Shown piece by piece: positions 16,610-25,478 of a DNA stretch of 64,000 bases; within the stretch, counting starts at the first letter, position 1, and each line of letters opens with the position of its first letter. The notes beneath the pieces are model-generated. The model made no database searches. It had not been told where the DNA came from and worked only from the letters and a program-made list of their open reading frames with translations. The stretch spans positions 1-64,000 of the forward strand of contig JAYVSV010000047.1 of the NCBI GenBank assembly GCA_043775015.1, given 5' to 3'. Made by a program: the position numbers and the translations under genes. The stretch is from CANJXF01 sp043775015 (GTDB lineage: Bacteria > Verrucomicrobiota > Verrucomicrobiia > Limisphaerales > CANJXF01).

Positions 16610-16830
16610 TTACGCAGTTTAGCGGGTCAACCTTTTTCAGGAACACAGTTGTTCTGCAAAGATAGTTGAGAAAAGTGCACGTAGGTTCTCGTCACGAAGT
16701 GGTCGAAACCAACTCTTCGCCCTCGTTTCCGAAGAGGGACGCTCAAGGACGGTACCAACGCCGCGCCCCGATAGGTCACATCACCAACTACGAGGAGCGA
16801 AAGTTGGCACATTACAACTTGCCGATCCGT

Positions 16831-17886
16831 TCAGGCCTTTTCTGGCCGCCGCAGCGTTAGACGCGGGTGGAAGATCGTCTTTAGCTCTTTGCTAATATTT
16901 ATGATGGACAGGTGGTTGAGCGGGAACTCCAGAAAAACATGAGTGAGCGACAGAAAGAAAAGCCAGCGCAGCCCAAAGCGGTAGTCATAAAGATAAGCGC
17001 CGATGGAGGCCAGCCAGATCACGATGACGAGGAGAAACCGGGATCGCGGGATGTTGTGCCACTGGATGATGGAGGTTTTGGAGAACCAGTTCAGATAATG
17101 GTAGGTGTAGGCGAAGGCGATCAGCCCCATGACCGCTTGCGCCGTGGGCGAATGGTAGAGGATGGTGTTGACGTATTTCACGTATTCGAAAACGTTCGCC
17201 GGCACATTCAGATCGTGCTGGCGGAAAGGTGTCATGAGCGAGAAGTTCAACTGCGCGAACACCAGATAGGTTTTCTGAACATACTCCCCGACTTGGTTGT
17301 CTGAACGGGTCGGGCCAAGGATAAAAAAGCTCAGGGAACAAAGACCGAAGACCGCCAGCGAACTGATGCCCGAAACGCTGCGCCCTTTCAACGCCCCGGC
17401 GAGGATGAAAAGCCCGGTGAAGACAAAAACGTGAACGATGGTCGGCAGCAGCACCGAAAAGAGCGATTGGAAAAAATCAATTCGTAGGACCAGGCCGGTT
17501 GTCGCGAGCAGGGCTAGGAAACAGATCAACCGCCGCCGCCACGTGCTGGCGAGCACGAAGACGAGCGCACTGCCAAAGGCGAGGTAAGTGACCGCCACGC
17601 GCAGCCACGCCGGGAGGTCCGGCACGATGCGCATGTCCACGATTGCGATGATGGCGGCGAAGGCGACCAACACGAGATAATCATTCCGGCCGCGCGTGAA
17701 ATATTTCCGGTCATGCAGCCAGGAAATTTCCGTGAGGTAATGCAGCGGGCCCAACAGCGCGTAAACAAAGAGGAACAGCTCAAATGGCTTCACGAATGCC
17801 GCCCAAGCCGTGATGAGCATCAGCCCGATGTTCAAATAATTGAGTTGATCGGTGGAAAGCGTGGAGAGCGAGGTGGTTTTTTTCAC
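16831..17886 (-). CDS. polytopic inner-membrane protein, unknown function
   Basis: The 351-residue protein has about nine hydrophobic segments spread over its length, with short loops. Notable polar, His-bearing loops are GPLHYLTEISWLHDR near residue 47, YTYHYLNWFS and QWHNIPRSR around residues 260-285, and LTHVFLEFPLNHL near the end. The clustered histidines could bind a metal, as in membrane di-iron or carotenoid-cleaving enzymes, but no family motif is firmly recognised. The start is GTG at 17886; the next Met is at residue 23, inside the first membrane segment, so GTG is preferred. Its neighbours (GH28 and GMC oxidoreductase genes, same strand) do not clarify its role. Confidence 0.65.
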   Translation of the reverse strand: MKKTTSLSTLSTDQLNYLNIGLMLITAWAAFVKPFELFLFVYALLGPLHYLTEISWLHDRKYFTRGRNDYLVLVAFAAIIAIVDMRIVPDLPAWLRVAVTYLAFGSALVFVLASTWRRRLICFLALLATTGLVLRIDFFQSLFSVLLPTIVHVFVFTGLFILAGALKGRSVSGISSLAVFGLCSLSFFILGPTRSDNQVGEYVQKTYLVFAQLNFSLMTPFRQHDLNVPANVFEYVKYVNTILYHSPTAQAVMGLIAFAYTYHYLNWFSKTSIIQWHNIPRSRFLLVIVIWLASIGAYLYDYRFGLRWLFFLSLTHVFLEFPLNHLSIINISKELKTIFHPRLTLRRPEKA

Positions 17887-18049
17887 GCGTCGTCGGGAGT
17901 GGTGGATCCATCACCTTGGAACATGGCTGCGATCATACAATCCGCCTAACGGGAGAGTCAAACGAGGAATCGACCGGCGGCGGAAATTTACCGCGTCCGG
18001 ATCTGTCATTTCGAAAATCGCAGGCGGCACGGCAACGGCGCGGCAGGTG

Positions 18050-19618
18050 TCATGCGTCTGCGCGAATGAGGTCGGCGGCTTTTTCTGCAATCATGATCGT
18101 TGGGGCGTTCGTGTTGCCGCCGACGATGGTCGGCATGATGGACGCATCCACGACGCGCAAACCGGTCACGCCATGCACGCGCAGTTGCGCGTCCACGACC
18201 GCGAGCGGATCACTGCCCATCTTGCATGTGCCGACAGGGTGATAGATCGTTTCGATTTTGGCGCGCGCGAAGTCGCCCCACTCTGCATCGCTTTGCACGT
18301 GCGCACCGGGCATTTCCTCTGCGCCGCGATACGGCGCAAAGGTATTTGCTTGCGCGAGTTGCCGCCCAAATTTGAGTCCTGCAACCAACACCTGCAAATC
18401 TGCGTTGGCGTGCAGGTAGTTCGCTTGAATGCGCGGCGGCGCGAGTGGGTCAGGGCTTTGCAGAGAGATGACGCCGCGACTCTGCGGATACAGCAGCGTC
18501 GGCACAAGCGTGAAGCCGTGCCAAGGCGGGGGCGGCGAGCCATGGTCTGCTAAATAAACGGGCGCGAAGTGGTATTGCAGATTCGGGTAGGCGAGCGTCG
18601 GCTCAGTCTTGATGAAGCCGCCTGCTTCCGCGACGTTGGAAGTAAGCGAACCACGTTTAAAAATCAGGTATTTCAGCAGGTTGGGCAACGTCTCCACGCC
18701 AAAGAGGGAGAGAGGTTGCGTGCAACGATAGAGCACGGGAGCGACGATGTGGTCTTGCAGATTTTGCCCGACGCCCGGCAAGTCCACCACCATTGCGAGG
18801 TCGTGTGCGCGCAGGTGCGCGGCGGGTCCTACGCCCGACAAGAGCAATAACTGTGGCGAGTTGATTGCGCCGCCGCACAAGATGACCTCGCGCCTGGCGC
18901 GTGCTTCAAGTGTTTGTCCGTTTTGCACGTAGGCGACGCCAACGGCGTGGCAAGCCTCGAAGAGCACGCGGGTGGTGTGCGCGTGCATCTGCACGGTGAG
19001 GTTCGCGCGCGTTTGCGCGGGCTTCAGATACGCGGCGGCGGTGCTCCAGCGCGCGCCGTTTTTTTGCGTCACTTGATAGAGTCCGAAGCCCGCCGTGTCT
19101 GCGCCGTTGAAGTCGTTGTTGCGCGGTTGCCCCAACTCTTGCGCGGCTTGCACGAACGCACGCGAGAGCGGATTCGGTGTGCGCAAGTCCGCGACGTTGA
19201 GCGGGCCGCCCGTGCCGTGCAATGCTGTCTCGCCGCGCTCTTGGTGCTGCGCCTTCTTGAAGTAGGGGAGTACATCCGCGAAACTCCAGCCTTCGTTGCC
19301 TTGTTCCGCCCAGCTATCGTAATCGCGTTGATGTCCGCGAATGTAGATCATCGCATTGATCGAGCTGGAGCCGCCGATCATCTTGCCCCGGGGCCAGTAG
19401 AGTTTGCGATTGCCGAGTTGTGGTTCCGCGTCGGTGTAATACGCCCAATCGCGTTCGGTGCGGAAAAGCTTCGAGAAGGCGAGCGGAATCTTGGTTTCTC
19501 TGACTTTGTCCGTGCCGCCCGCTTCGAGCAACAGCACGGTGACGTTGGGGTCTGCTGACAGCCGGTTCGCGAGCACACAGCCCGCCGAGCCTGCTCCTAT
19601 TATGATGTAATCGTACAT
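18050..19618 (-). CDS. GMC-family FAD-dependent oxidoreductase (choline dehydrogenase-like)
   Basis: The 522-residue protein has the ADP-binding motif IIGAGSAGC (residues 5-13) and both GMC signatures (GGSSSINAMIYIRG and GGAINSPQLLLLSGVG). It also has the catalytic His region YHPVGTCKMG and the C-terminal NTNAPTIMIAEKAADLI FAD-contact segment. It resembles choline/alcohol dehydrogenases; the alcohol substrate is unknown. No export signal is present, so it is cytoplasmic. Codons appear strongly GC-ending compared with flanking genes, which might hint at acquisition but is not proof. A truncated coding remnant ends 7 nt upstream on the same strand. Confidence 0.88.
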   Translation of the reverse strand: MYDYIIIGAGSAGCVLANRLSADPNVTVLLLEAGGTDKVRETKIPLAFSKLFRTERDWAYYTDAEPQLGNRKLYWPRGKMIGGSSSINAMIYIRGHQRDYDSWAEQGNEGWSFADVLPYFKKAQHQERGETALHGTGGPLNVADLRTPNPLSRAFVQAAQELGQPRNNDFNGADTAGFGLYQVTQKNGARWSTAAAYLKPAQTRANLTVQMHAHTTRVLFEACHAVGVAYVQNGQTLEARARREVILCGGAINSPQLLLLSGVGPAAHLRAHDLAMVVDLPGVGQNLQDHIVAPVLYRCTQPLSLFGVETLPNLLKYLIFKRGSLTSNVAEAGGFIKTEPTLAYPNLQYHFAPVYLADHGSPPPPWHGFTLVPTLLYPQSRGVISLQSPDPLAPPRIQANYLHANADLQVLVAGLKFGRQLAQANTFAPYRGAEEMPGAHVQSDAEWGDFARAKIETIYHPVGTCKMGSDPLAVVDAQLRVHGVTGLRVVDASIMPTIVGGNTNAPTIMIAEKAADLIRADA

Positions 19619-19625
19619 AACACGG

Positions 19626-19905
19626 TCATGGTATCGTCGCCAGCGCCAGCCCTTGAATATCCAAATATCCTGCGTTGGTGCGTTGCGTATATTGATTCAC
19701 ATCATTCACGGTGTAGCAAGCTGAACGCAGTTTAGGAAAATTTTTGATACCATTTGTGGATTTCAACTGTTCTCTAAGTTCGGATTGCACTTGCCGAATA
19801 AGTTTTACCGCATCGTCCGCACCAACTTTTCCAAGTGATTTTGTGGCCTCATCAACACCAGCACCGTTCGCGATAAGTATTCGGACATTGTTTGTTTGGT
19901 TCAAA
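19626..19905 (-). pseudogene. 5'-truncated gene fragment, unknown family
   Basis: A minus-strand frame ending at 19626 reads as protein-like sequence (NNVRILIANGAGVDEATKSL, then a helical stretch with VKLIRQVQSELREQL and a C-terminal TNAGYLDIQGLALATIP). It has no credible start: further upstream the frame runs antisense through a pseudopilin fragment. I therefore read it as the 3' part of a gene whose beginning was lost. It ends 7 nt before the GMC oxidoreductase start. The family is not recognised, and it could also be a chance frame. Confidence 0.35.
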
Positions 19906-19912
19906 ATAGCAC

Positions 19913-20203
19913 ATGATACCAAAATTGGTCTGCTGCCAAGCGAAGGTGAGTGGTGTGATATCTTTGAAGCCCGCTCCCGGCTGGGTCGACGCATTCGCCG
20001 TTTTCCACGGCGACGTCAGCACCATTTGTTTCGCAGACGGTCACGCCGAAGGCCACGCGTGGAAAGACAGCGCAGTGCTCAAGGCTGCCAGAGATTCCTC
20101 CGCCGGGATTGCCAGCTTTTTTTGGGCGGGTGGCAACGCTAACAATGCGGATTTCAGGTGGATTTATCAGCGTTACAAACATGGGAAATGGGCACCCCTT
20201 TGA
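19913..20203 (+). pseudogene. 3' fragment of a prepilin-like gene
   Basis: The plus-strand frame contains VDAFAVFHGDVSTICFADGH followed by AWKDSAVLKAARDSS and DFRWIYQRYKHGKW. This is the standard C-terminal part of the orphan pseudopilins: the FADGH motif plus a Tyr/Lys/Trp-rich ending. The N-terminal methylation helix is absent and the sequence abuts the truncated minus-strand fragment. It looks like a decayed pseudopilin gene cut by a rearrangement. The 230 nt after it (20204-20433) show nothing recognisable. Confidence 0.6.
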
Positions 20204-20433
20204 TTCTGGAAGGTCGGTAGTCCACAAACCGTTGCGGAGTGCGCATGAATAAATTCATTATCCCAATTCTCCGTTGGGGAATATTCACCGCTTTGCTCAG
20301 CACGGCATGAAACTCGAAGTTCTTTTGGCAACGGATTCCCCGATCTGTCCGGAGACGAATTAGCAGGCGGCCGTGGAGGTGTGCCGATTGGCAGATTCAA
20401 TCAACCCCATGGTGCATCTTCTCATTACGCGCC

Positions 20434-21495
20434 TCACTTGATCTCCTGCATGGGGCGGTCGAAGATCCAAGCTAGGCCGCGTTCAATTCGTTCGGGGACG
20501 CGATCGCTATGTTTGCCGGTCGGTTCGTAGAAAGTGCAACGCGCCGGACGCTCACGAAGCACCTCATAAATTTTTCGCGCGCCCACATTTGCCTTGTAGG
20601 AGTCCAGTGTCGGACCTTCGACGTATATGGATTGCGTAGGAAGGAACGCGTTTCGTTTTTTCTGCACCATGGTTAGAGGGTCGTTCTCCATCCAACGTTG
20701 CCAGACTTTTTGCCGAAAATTTCCGTGGGCGTCGTAGAGCCATTCAAACTGTCCGCGATGCCACCACCCGCGCGGCACATAGGCGGCGGATAGGCCGAGC
20801 GCATATTTCAATGAGCCGTCTTGCGGTGGCGGGCCGTTGTAGTCCGGAGCTGCGATTTTTTTAACACCGGCGAGCGAGATGTTTGTGACGCCAGAGCGCT
20901 TCATCAAATGCAAATGGGACAATTTAAAATCCGAATCGGGACTTAAAGCGACCACGCCGTCGAAAAGCTTCGGTCGAAACATACCCAAACGCAGCGCGCC
21001 GAATCCGCCGCTGGAATGGCCCGCGATGATGCGCTTGGTTTTGTTGGTCGTGATACCGTAACGCGATTCCACCCGCGACGTGATTTCGTCGCAGATGTAG
21101 TCCGCGTAGTTTCCTTGCGCGCGTGAATTGAGGTACTGGCTGCCGCCCCAGCGATTCCGCCCGTCCACCACGACGAACAAAACGGGTGTGACTTCATCGG
21201 CCAGTTTTTGAGTGAACGCGTCCCACTTGTCCGCATCCTTGATGAACCCCTCCGAACCGCCGCCGTAACCAGGCAAATAATAAACGACTGGCAACGGCGT
21301 GTTGCTGGAGTATTGCGTGGGTAGAAAAACGGCAACCTGCCGCGTGTCGGGATCGCGCAACGGATTGCCTTGCAACGCGCGGCTGGAGAATTTCAAAACG
21401 TCCAGCCTTGCTTCGGCCTGAGCCGGGAACTGGAGCAGAACCAGGGCAGCAAGCAAAACCCAAGCCCGGGCGCGGACTCTCAAAATAAAAATCAT
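20434..21495 (-). CDS. putative esterase (esterase D/feruloyl esterase-like alpha/beta hydrolase), exported
   Basis: The 353-residue protein has a signal peptide (VLLAALVLLQFPAQAEA) and an alpha/beta hydrolase domain of the esterase D type. An oxyanion segment YYLPGYGGGSEGF, the nucleophile elbow GHSSGGFGALRLG, an acid-bearing region around LYDAHGNF and a late His in TGKHSDRVPERI are visible. Such proteins hydrolyse acyl esters, for example acetyl or feruloyl groups on polysaccharides. It is monocistronic on the minus strand; the PepSY-like gene is the next gene upstream, 201 nt away. The substrate is unknown. Confidence 0.8.
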   Translation of the reverse strand: MIFILRVRARAWVLLAALVLLQFPAQAEARLDVLKFSSRALQGNPLRDPDTRQVAVFLPTQYSSNTPLPVVYYLPGYGGGSEGFIKDADKWDAFTQKLADEVTPVLFVVVDGRNRWGGSQYLNSRAQGNYADYICDEITSRVESRYGITTNKTKRIIAGHSSGGFGALRLGMFRPKLFDGVVALSPDSDFKLSHLHLMKRSGVTNISLAGVKKIAAPDYNGPPPQDGSLKYALGLSAAYVPRGWWHRGQFEWLYDAHGNFRQKVWQRWMENDPLTMVQKKRNAFLPTQSIYVEGPTLDSYKANVGARKIYEVLRERPARCTFYEPTGKHSDRVPERIERGLAWIFDRPMQEIK

Positions 21496-21696
21496 GCAAC
21501 GATTTTAGAAAAACACTGCCGGATTGAAAGCACTTTGGCAGTCGCCGTGTAAAAGATTTGGGATCCATCAAAATCAAACACAACGGAACGATTCCGCCGT
21601 CGCCAATGGTCGGGATAAATCTGAGCGACCCCGATGGGGTTTGGCAGTATCCCCAGACTGACTAACTAATTGAATGTTTCGACGTAGCCAGTTGAC

Positions 21697-22281
21697 TTAG
21701 TCAACCCGGCTGATCTTTAAATCGTTTTTCACCACCTCGCCGGTGGTGGCGTGGACGAAAATTTCGCCGATGTCCACTGTGTCGGTTGGCTTGCGCAGTT
21801 TGGTGGCCCAGAAACGTACTTTCCAAACCGGCTCCCCAGACCAGCGATCCAATTTCAACTGCGTGGAGGTGAGGGTCAGGTTGTTGAGCAACGGCTCCTT
21901 TTTTGCGATGGAGATCGCCTTGTCGGAATCGATTTTCAATTTGTCTTTTGGAATCTCAGTGTTGTCGCTGGCGAATTCCAGGATGCGCGCGGGCCGTTTG
22001 ACGGAAAGTTTTTTGCCAGCGCCGAATTTGACTTCTGCGGCCTTGGCCGTGGCATCCGGATCGTAGTAAACGATGTACCAAATATTCGGCACGAGACTGC
22101 CAACGGATTTCTCTGAACGAATTTGCACCACGCGATCCCTGGCTTCCTCACCGACGTGGCGGTTGCCTTCCTTCACGAGAGCGAAAGCGGTGGCATTCGT
22201 TGGGGCATCGGCTTTGACTGGAACGCTGGAAAAAATGGCACCTGCAACCAGTAGTAGGACGGATCGAACATTCAGTTTCAT
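21697..22281 (-). CDS. secreted PepSY-like protein, unknown function
   Basis: The 194-residue protein has a signal peptide (VLLLVAGAIFSSVPVKADA). The mature protein contains SDKAISIAKKEP followed by WKVRFWA and GEIFVHATTGEVVKNDL, the pattern of a PepSY-like beta-alpha-beta unit that ends in a hairpin with TGEV. PepSY domains are usually extracytoplasmic inhibitory or binding modules. ATG 22281 is chosen because the signal peptide then sits at the N-terminus; the frame extends 12 codons further upstream. A small palindrome (gttgac-tta-gtcaac) overlaps its stop codon. Confidence 0.6.
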   Translation of the reverse strand: MKLNVRSVLLLVAGAIFSSVPVKADAPTNATAFALVKEGNRHVGEEARDRVVQIRSEKSVGSLVPNIWYIVYYDPDATAKAAEVKFGAGKKLSVKRPARILEFASDNTEIPKDKLKIDSDKAISIAKKEPLLNNLTLTSTQLKLDRWSGEPVWKVRFWATKLRKPTDTVDIGEIFVHATTGEVVKNDLKISRVD

Positions 22282-22508
22282 AGAGTCGAATTTAACCGTT
22301 CTCGGACTGGATGGCAATGGCGCTTGAATTAATCCAGGCAGATCATCATCGAGGAATTGGTGGATGTGCGGAAATGTTGAAACTTCAAAGAGAAAGCCGT
22401 GAAAGACTTCGATGCGCCCGAAGCGAATCGGTGCCTCATGTTCGCTGTGGCGCGCTTCTTTTCTTTGCGAATGGGACTTCCTTGCTATGCTTCAACACAG
22501 TTCACCCG

Positions 22509-25478
22509 ATGAATCCTGTTTTTTATTTTGCGATGTGGCTGGCACTGGTGCTCGTCGGGGCGAGCAGTGGAAACGCGGCGCCGATTGAAACCGGTTTGGT
22601 GTCGGACAATATTGTCAAAGGCCGTGACCACTGGGCGTTCAAGCCGCTGACTCACCCCTCGCTGCCAGCGACGCGGGATAAGGCTTGGGCGCGCAATGAT
22701 GTGGATCGTTTCATCCTCGCGCGGTTGGAGCAGGAAAGCTTGCGGCCATCTCCGGAAACGGATCGCGTGACGTGGTTGCGCCGCGTTTATTTGGACGTCA
22801 TCGGCCTGCCGCCATCACCTGAGCAAGTCGCGGCATTTGTCAAAGACCACCGTCCCGATACACATGAGCGTGCGGTGGATGGCTTGTTAAGTTCGCCGCG
22901 CTACGGCGAACGCTGGGCGCAGCATTGGCTCGATGTGGTGCGTTACGCCGACACAGATGGTTTTGAAGTGAACACCGAGCGGCCCAATGCCTGGCCGTAT
23001 CGCGACTACGTCATCCGCGCGCTTAATGAAGACATGCCCTACGACCGTTTCATCCGGGAGCAGCTTGCCGGCGACGTTTCGGGCGTGGATGCGGCAACGG
23101 GATTTATGGTCGCGGCGGCGGCTCTACTGCCAGGGCAGATCGGAGCGGACGATGTCTCCAAACGCCTCGCGCGCCAGGACTCGTTGAGCGAGATCGTGAG
23201 TTCCACGGGCCAGACATTTCTTGGGTTGAGCATCGGTTGCGCCCGCTGTCACGATCACAAGTTCGACCCCATTCCACAGCGCGATTACTATGCGATCCAG
23301 GCTTTCTTTGCCGGTGTCCAGTATGGCGAGCGCCCGCTTCGTTCGCCGGAGAACGATGCCCGGCGGAAGGAGATTGATGAACTAAAAGCGCGAGTGGTGG
23401 AGATTGACAAAAAGCTCGAACGGTTCGAGCCACTGGCGCAAGTGACTTCGCTGCCGCAGCGGGAAACCAATGCCCGGCTCAACGAAGAAGTCTTTGCGCC
23501 GCTGGAGGTGCGGTTTGTCCGCTTCACCATTCACGATGCCAATTTGCATCCTACACTTGGCCTCATCGAACCATGCGTGGATGAGTTCGAGATTTTCACG
23601 GCAGACACCGAGTCGCGCAATGTCGCTTTGGCCAGGCTCGGCACAAAGGTCACCGCCTCCGGCAGTCGCACGTCGAACAGTCATCGGCTGGAGCACATCA
23701 ACGACGGGCAATACGGCAACAGCCAGAGTTGGATGTCGGATGAAGCGGGACGCGGTTGGGTGCTCTTTGAATTGCCGGAGAAAACGCGCATTGGAAAAAT
23801 TGTCTGGGGGCGGGATCGCGAAGGTAAACTTACCGACCGGCTCGCCACGGCCTACACGCTGGAAGCGGGGCCTTCATTGGATGCGATGATGACGCTCGTT
23901 TTCGTCCCGCCGCCGCGCCCGGCCGTGAACCCGCGTCAGACGACGGATCGATTCGCTCCGGTGGTTGCGAAGCGGTTGCGGTTCAACATTTCCTCCTGCA
24001 CCTCACTCCAGCCCTGTCTCGATGAGTTGGAAGTTTTTACCAGCGAACCAGAGTCGCGGAACATTGCACTCGCCAGTGCCGGAACGAAGGCGACCGCGTC
24101 GAGCACGTTGCCGGACTCGCCCATGCACCGGTTGGAGTACATCAACGATGGACAATACGGAAACGCACACAGTTGGATTCCCAATGAAGAAGGCCGCGGG
24201 TGGGTTGAATTGGAGTTTTCCCAACCGCAGAAAATCGACCGCGTCGTTTGGGGGCGCGACCGCGAGGAAAAATTCGCGGATCGACTTCCGATCGACTACC
24301 GCATCGAAATCGCGGCTGCCTCGGGCACATGGCACACCGTGGCCGGCTCGCAGGATAGGCGGAAATATGTGCCGGGCGACAAGAAGCCGGCACCTTTTTC
24401 CATGGCCGGACTCGACGCCGATGAGGCGAAGGAGGCCACGCGATTGCTGGCGGAAAAGAAGTCGTTGGCGAGCAAAATCACTTCGCTCTCGACCGGGCTG
24501 ATGGTTTATGCGGGCAGCTTTTCCAAGCCTGACGAAATGCACATCCTACATCGGGGTGATCCTGAGCAGCCCAAGGAATTGGTCGCACCTGCGGTGCTCT
24601 CGACTTTGGGATCACTAACTTTGACGTCGGATGCAGCCGAGCAGGAGCGTCGTGTCGTGCTGGCATCGTGGATCGGCAGTCCGGAGAATCCACTCACCGC
24701 CCGTGTGATGGTAAACCGCATCTGGCAAGGGCATTTTGGAATTGGTTTGGTTGAGACTGCCAGTGACTTTGGCCACACGGGTGGATTGCCTTCGCACCCT
24801 GCATTGCTCGACTGGTTGGCTGGCGAGTTCATTCGCTCCGGCTGGTCGATCAAACACATGCACCGCCTCATCTTGCTGTCCACGACGTTCCGTCAGTCCA
24901 GCCGAATCGACCGCGCGTCGCAGGCCATTGATGCTGACGCGCGGCTGCTGTGGCGCTTTCCGGCGCGTCGGCTGGAGGCGGAGACGATCCGCGATTCCAT
25001 GCTGTTCGTGAATGGCCGGCTGGATTTGAAAATGGGCGGCCCGGGCTTCAATCTGTTTAGTTCACGCGGAGGATTGAATGGATTTCCTCCCGTCGAGTCT
25101 TTCAGCGGCGATGGTTTGCGACGCATGATTTACGCGCACAAGGTGCGAATGGAGCGCGATGCAGTTTTCGGCGTGTTTGATTGTCCCGACGCCGGTCAGA
25201 GCACTCCGCGCCGTCGTCCATCCACTTCACCGCTGCAGGCGCTGAACTTGTTCAACAGCCGCTTCACTATCGAGGAAGCTGAGGCCTTTGCGAATCGAGT
25301 GCAGACGGATGCTGGCGCGGACATGCGGAAGCAGTTAAGTCGCGCGTATCAATTGGCATTCGGTCGCGAGCCTGACTCCAACGAACTTCACGACGCCGAG
25401 CCGGTGGTGCGCGAGCACGGACTGCCGACGCTGTGCCGGGTGCTTTTTAACAGTAACGAATTTCTCTTCCTGCCATGA
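22509..25478 (+). CDS. DUF1549/DUF1553 protein with two tandem discoidin-like modules, exported
   Basis: The 989-residue product begins with a signal peptide (MWLALVLVGASSGNAAP) and then a DUF1549 domain (about residues 40-245) with WAQHWLDVVRYADTDG and the heme-like CARCHDHKFDPIPQRDYYA. The middle holds two about 90-residue repeats. Each runs from FTADTESRN or FTSEPESRN through HINDGQYGNSQSW or YINDGQYGNAHSW to VWGRDREGK or VWGRDREEK, resembling F5/8-type carbohydrate-binding modules. A DUF1553 domain closes the protein. The N-terminal cytochrome module common in the family is missing. The ATG at 22509 is selected over upstream in-frame codons because of the signal peptide. It overlaps the DUF1501 gene by ATGA. 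Function in polysaccharide or sulfate-ester use is suspected for the family, not proven. Confidence 0.82.
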   Translation: MNPVFYFAMWLALVLVGASSGNAAPIETGLVSDNIVKGRDHWAFKPLTHPSLPATRDKAWARNDVDRFILARLEQESLRPSPETDRVTWLRRVYLDVIGLPPSPEQVAAFVKDHRPDTHERAVDGLLSSPRYGERWAQHWLDVVRYADTDGFEVNTERPNAWPYRDYVIRALNEDMPYDRFIREQLAGDVSGVDAATGFMVAAAALLPGQIGADDVSKRLARQDSLSEIVSSTGQTFLGLSIGCARCHDHKFDPIPQRDYYAIQAFFAGVQYGERPLRSPENDARRKEIDELKARVVEIDKKLERFEPLAQVTSLPQRETNARLNEEVFAPLEVRFVRFTIHDANLHPTLGLIEPCVDEFEIFTADTESRNVALARLGTKVTASGSRTSNSHRLEHINDGQYGNSQSWMSDEAGRGWVLFELPEKTRIGKIVWGRDREGKLTDRLATAYTLEAGPSLDAMMTLVFVPPPRPAVNPRQTTDRFAPVVAKRLRFNISSCTSLQPCLDELEVFTSEPESRNIALASAGTKATASSTLPDSPMHRLEYINDGQYGNAHSWIPNEEGRGWVELEFSQPQKIDRVVWGRDREEKFADRLPIDYRIEIAAASGTWHTVAGSQDRRKYVPGDKKPAPFSMAGLDADEAKEATRLLAEKKSLASKITSLSTGLMVYAGSFSKPDEMHILHRGDPEQPKELVAPAVLSTLGSLTLTSDAAEQERRVVLASWIGSPENPLTARVMVNRIWQGHFGIGLVETASDFGHTGGLPSHPALLDWLAGEFIRSGWSIKHMHRLILLSTTFRQSSRIDRASQAIDADARLLWRFPARRLEAETIRDSMLFVNGRLDLKMGGPGFNLFSSRGGLNGFPPVESFSGDGLRRMIYAHKVRMERDAVFGVFDCPDAGQSTPRRRPSTSPLQALNLFNSRFTIEEAEAFANRVQTDAGADMRKQLSRAYQLAFGREPDSNELHDAEPVVREHGLPTLCRVLFNSNEFLFLP

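Noticed and set aside
18050..19618. GMC oxidoreductase as a clear horizontal acquisition
   Set aside because: Codons look GC-richer than neighbours, but no mobile element ends are present and composition was not measured.
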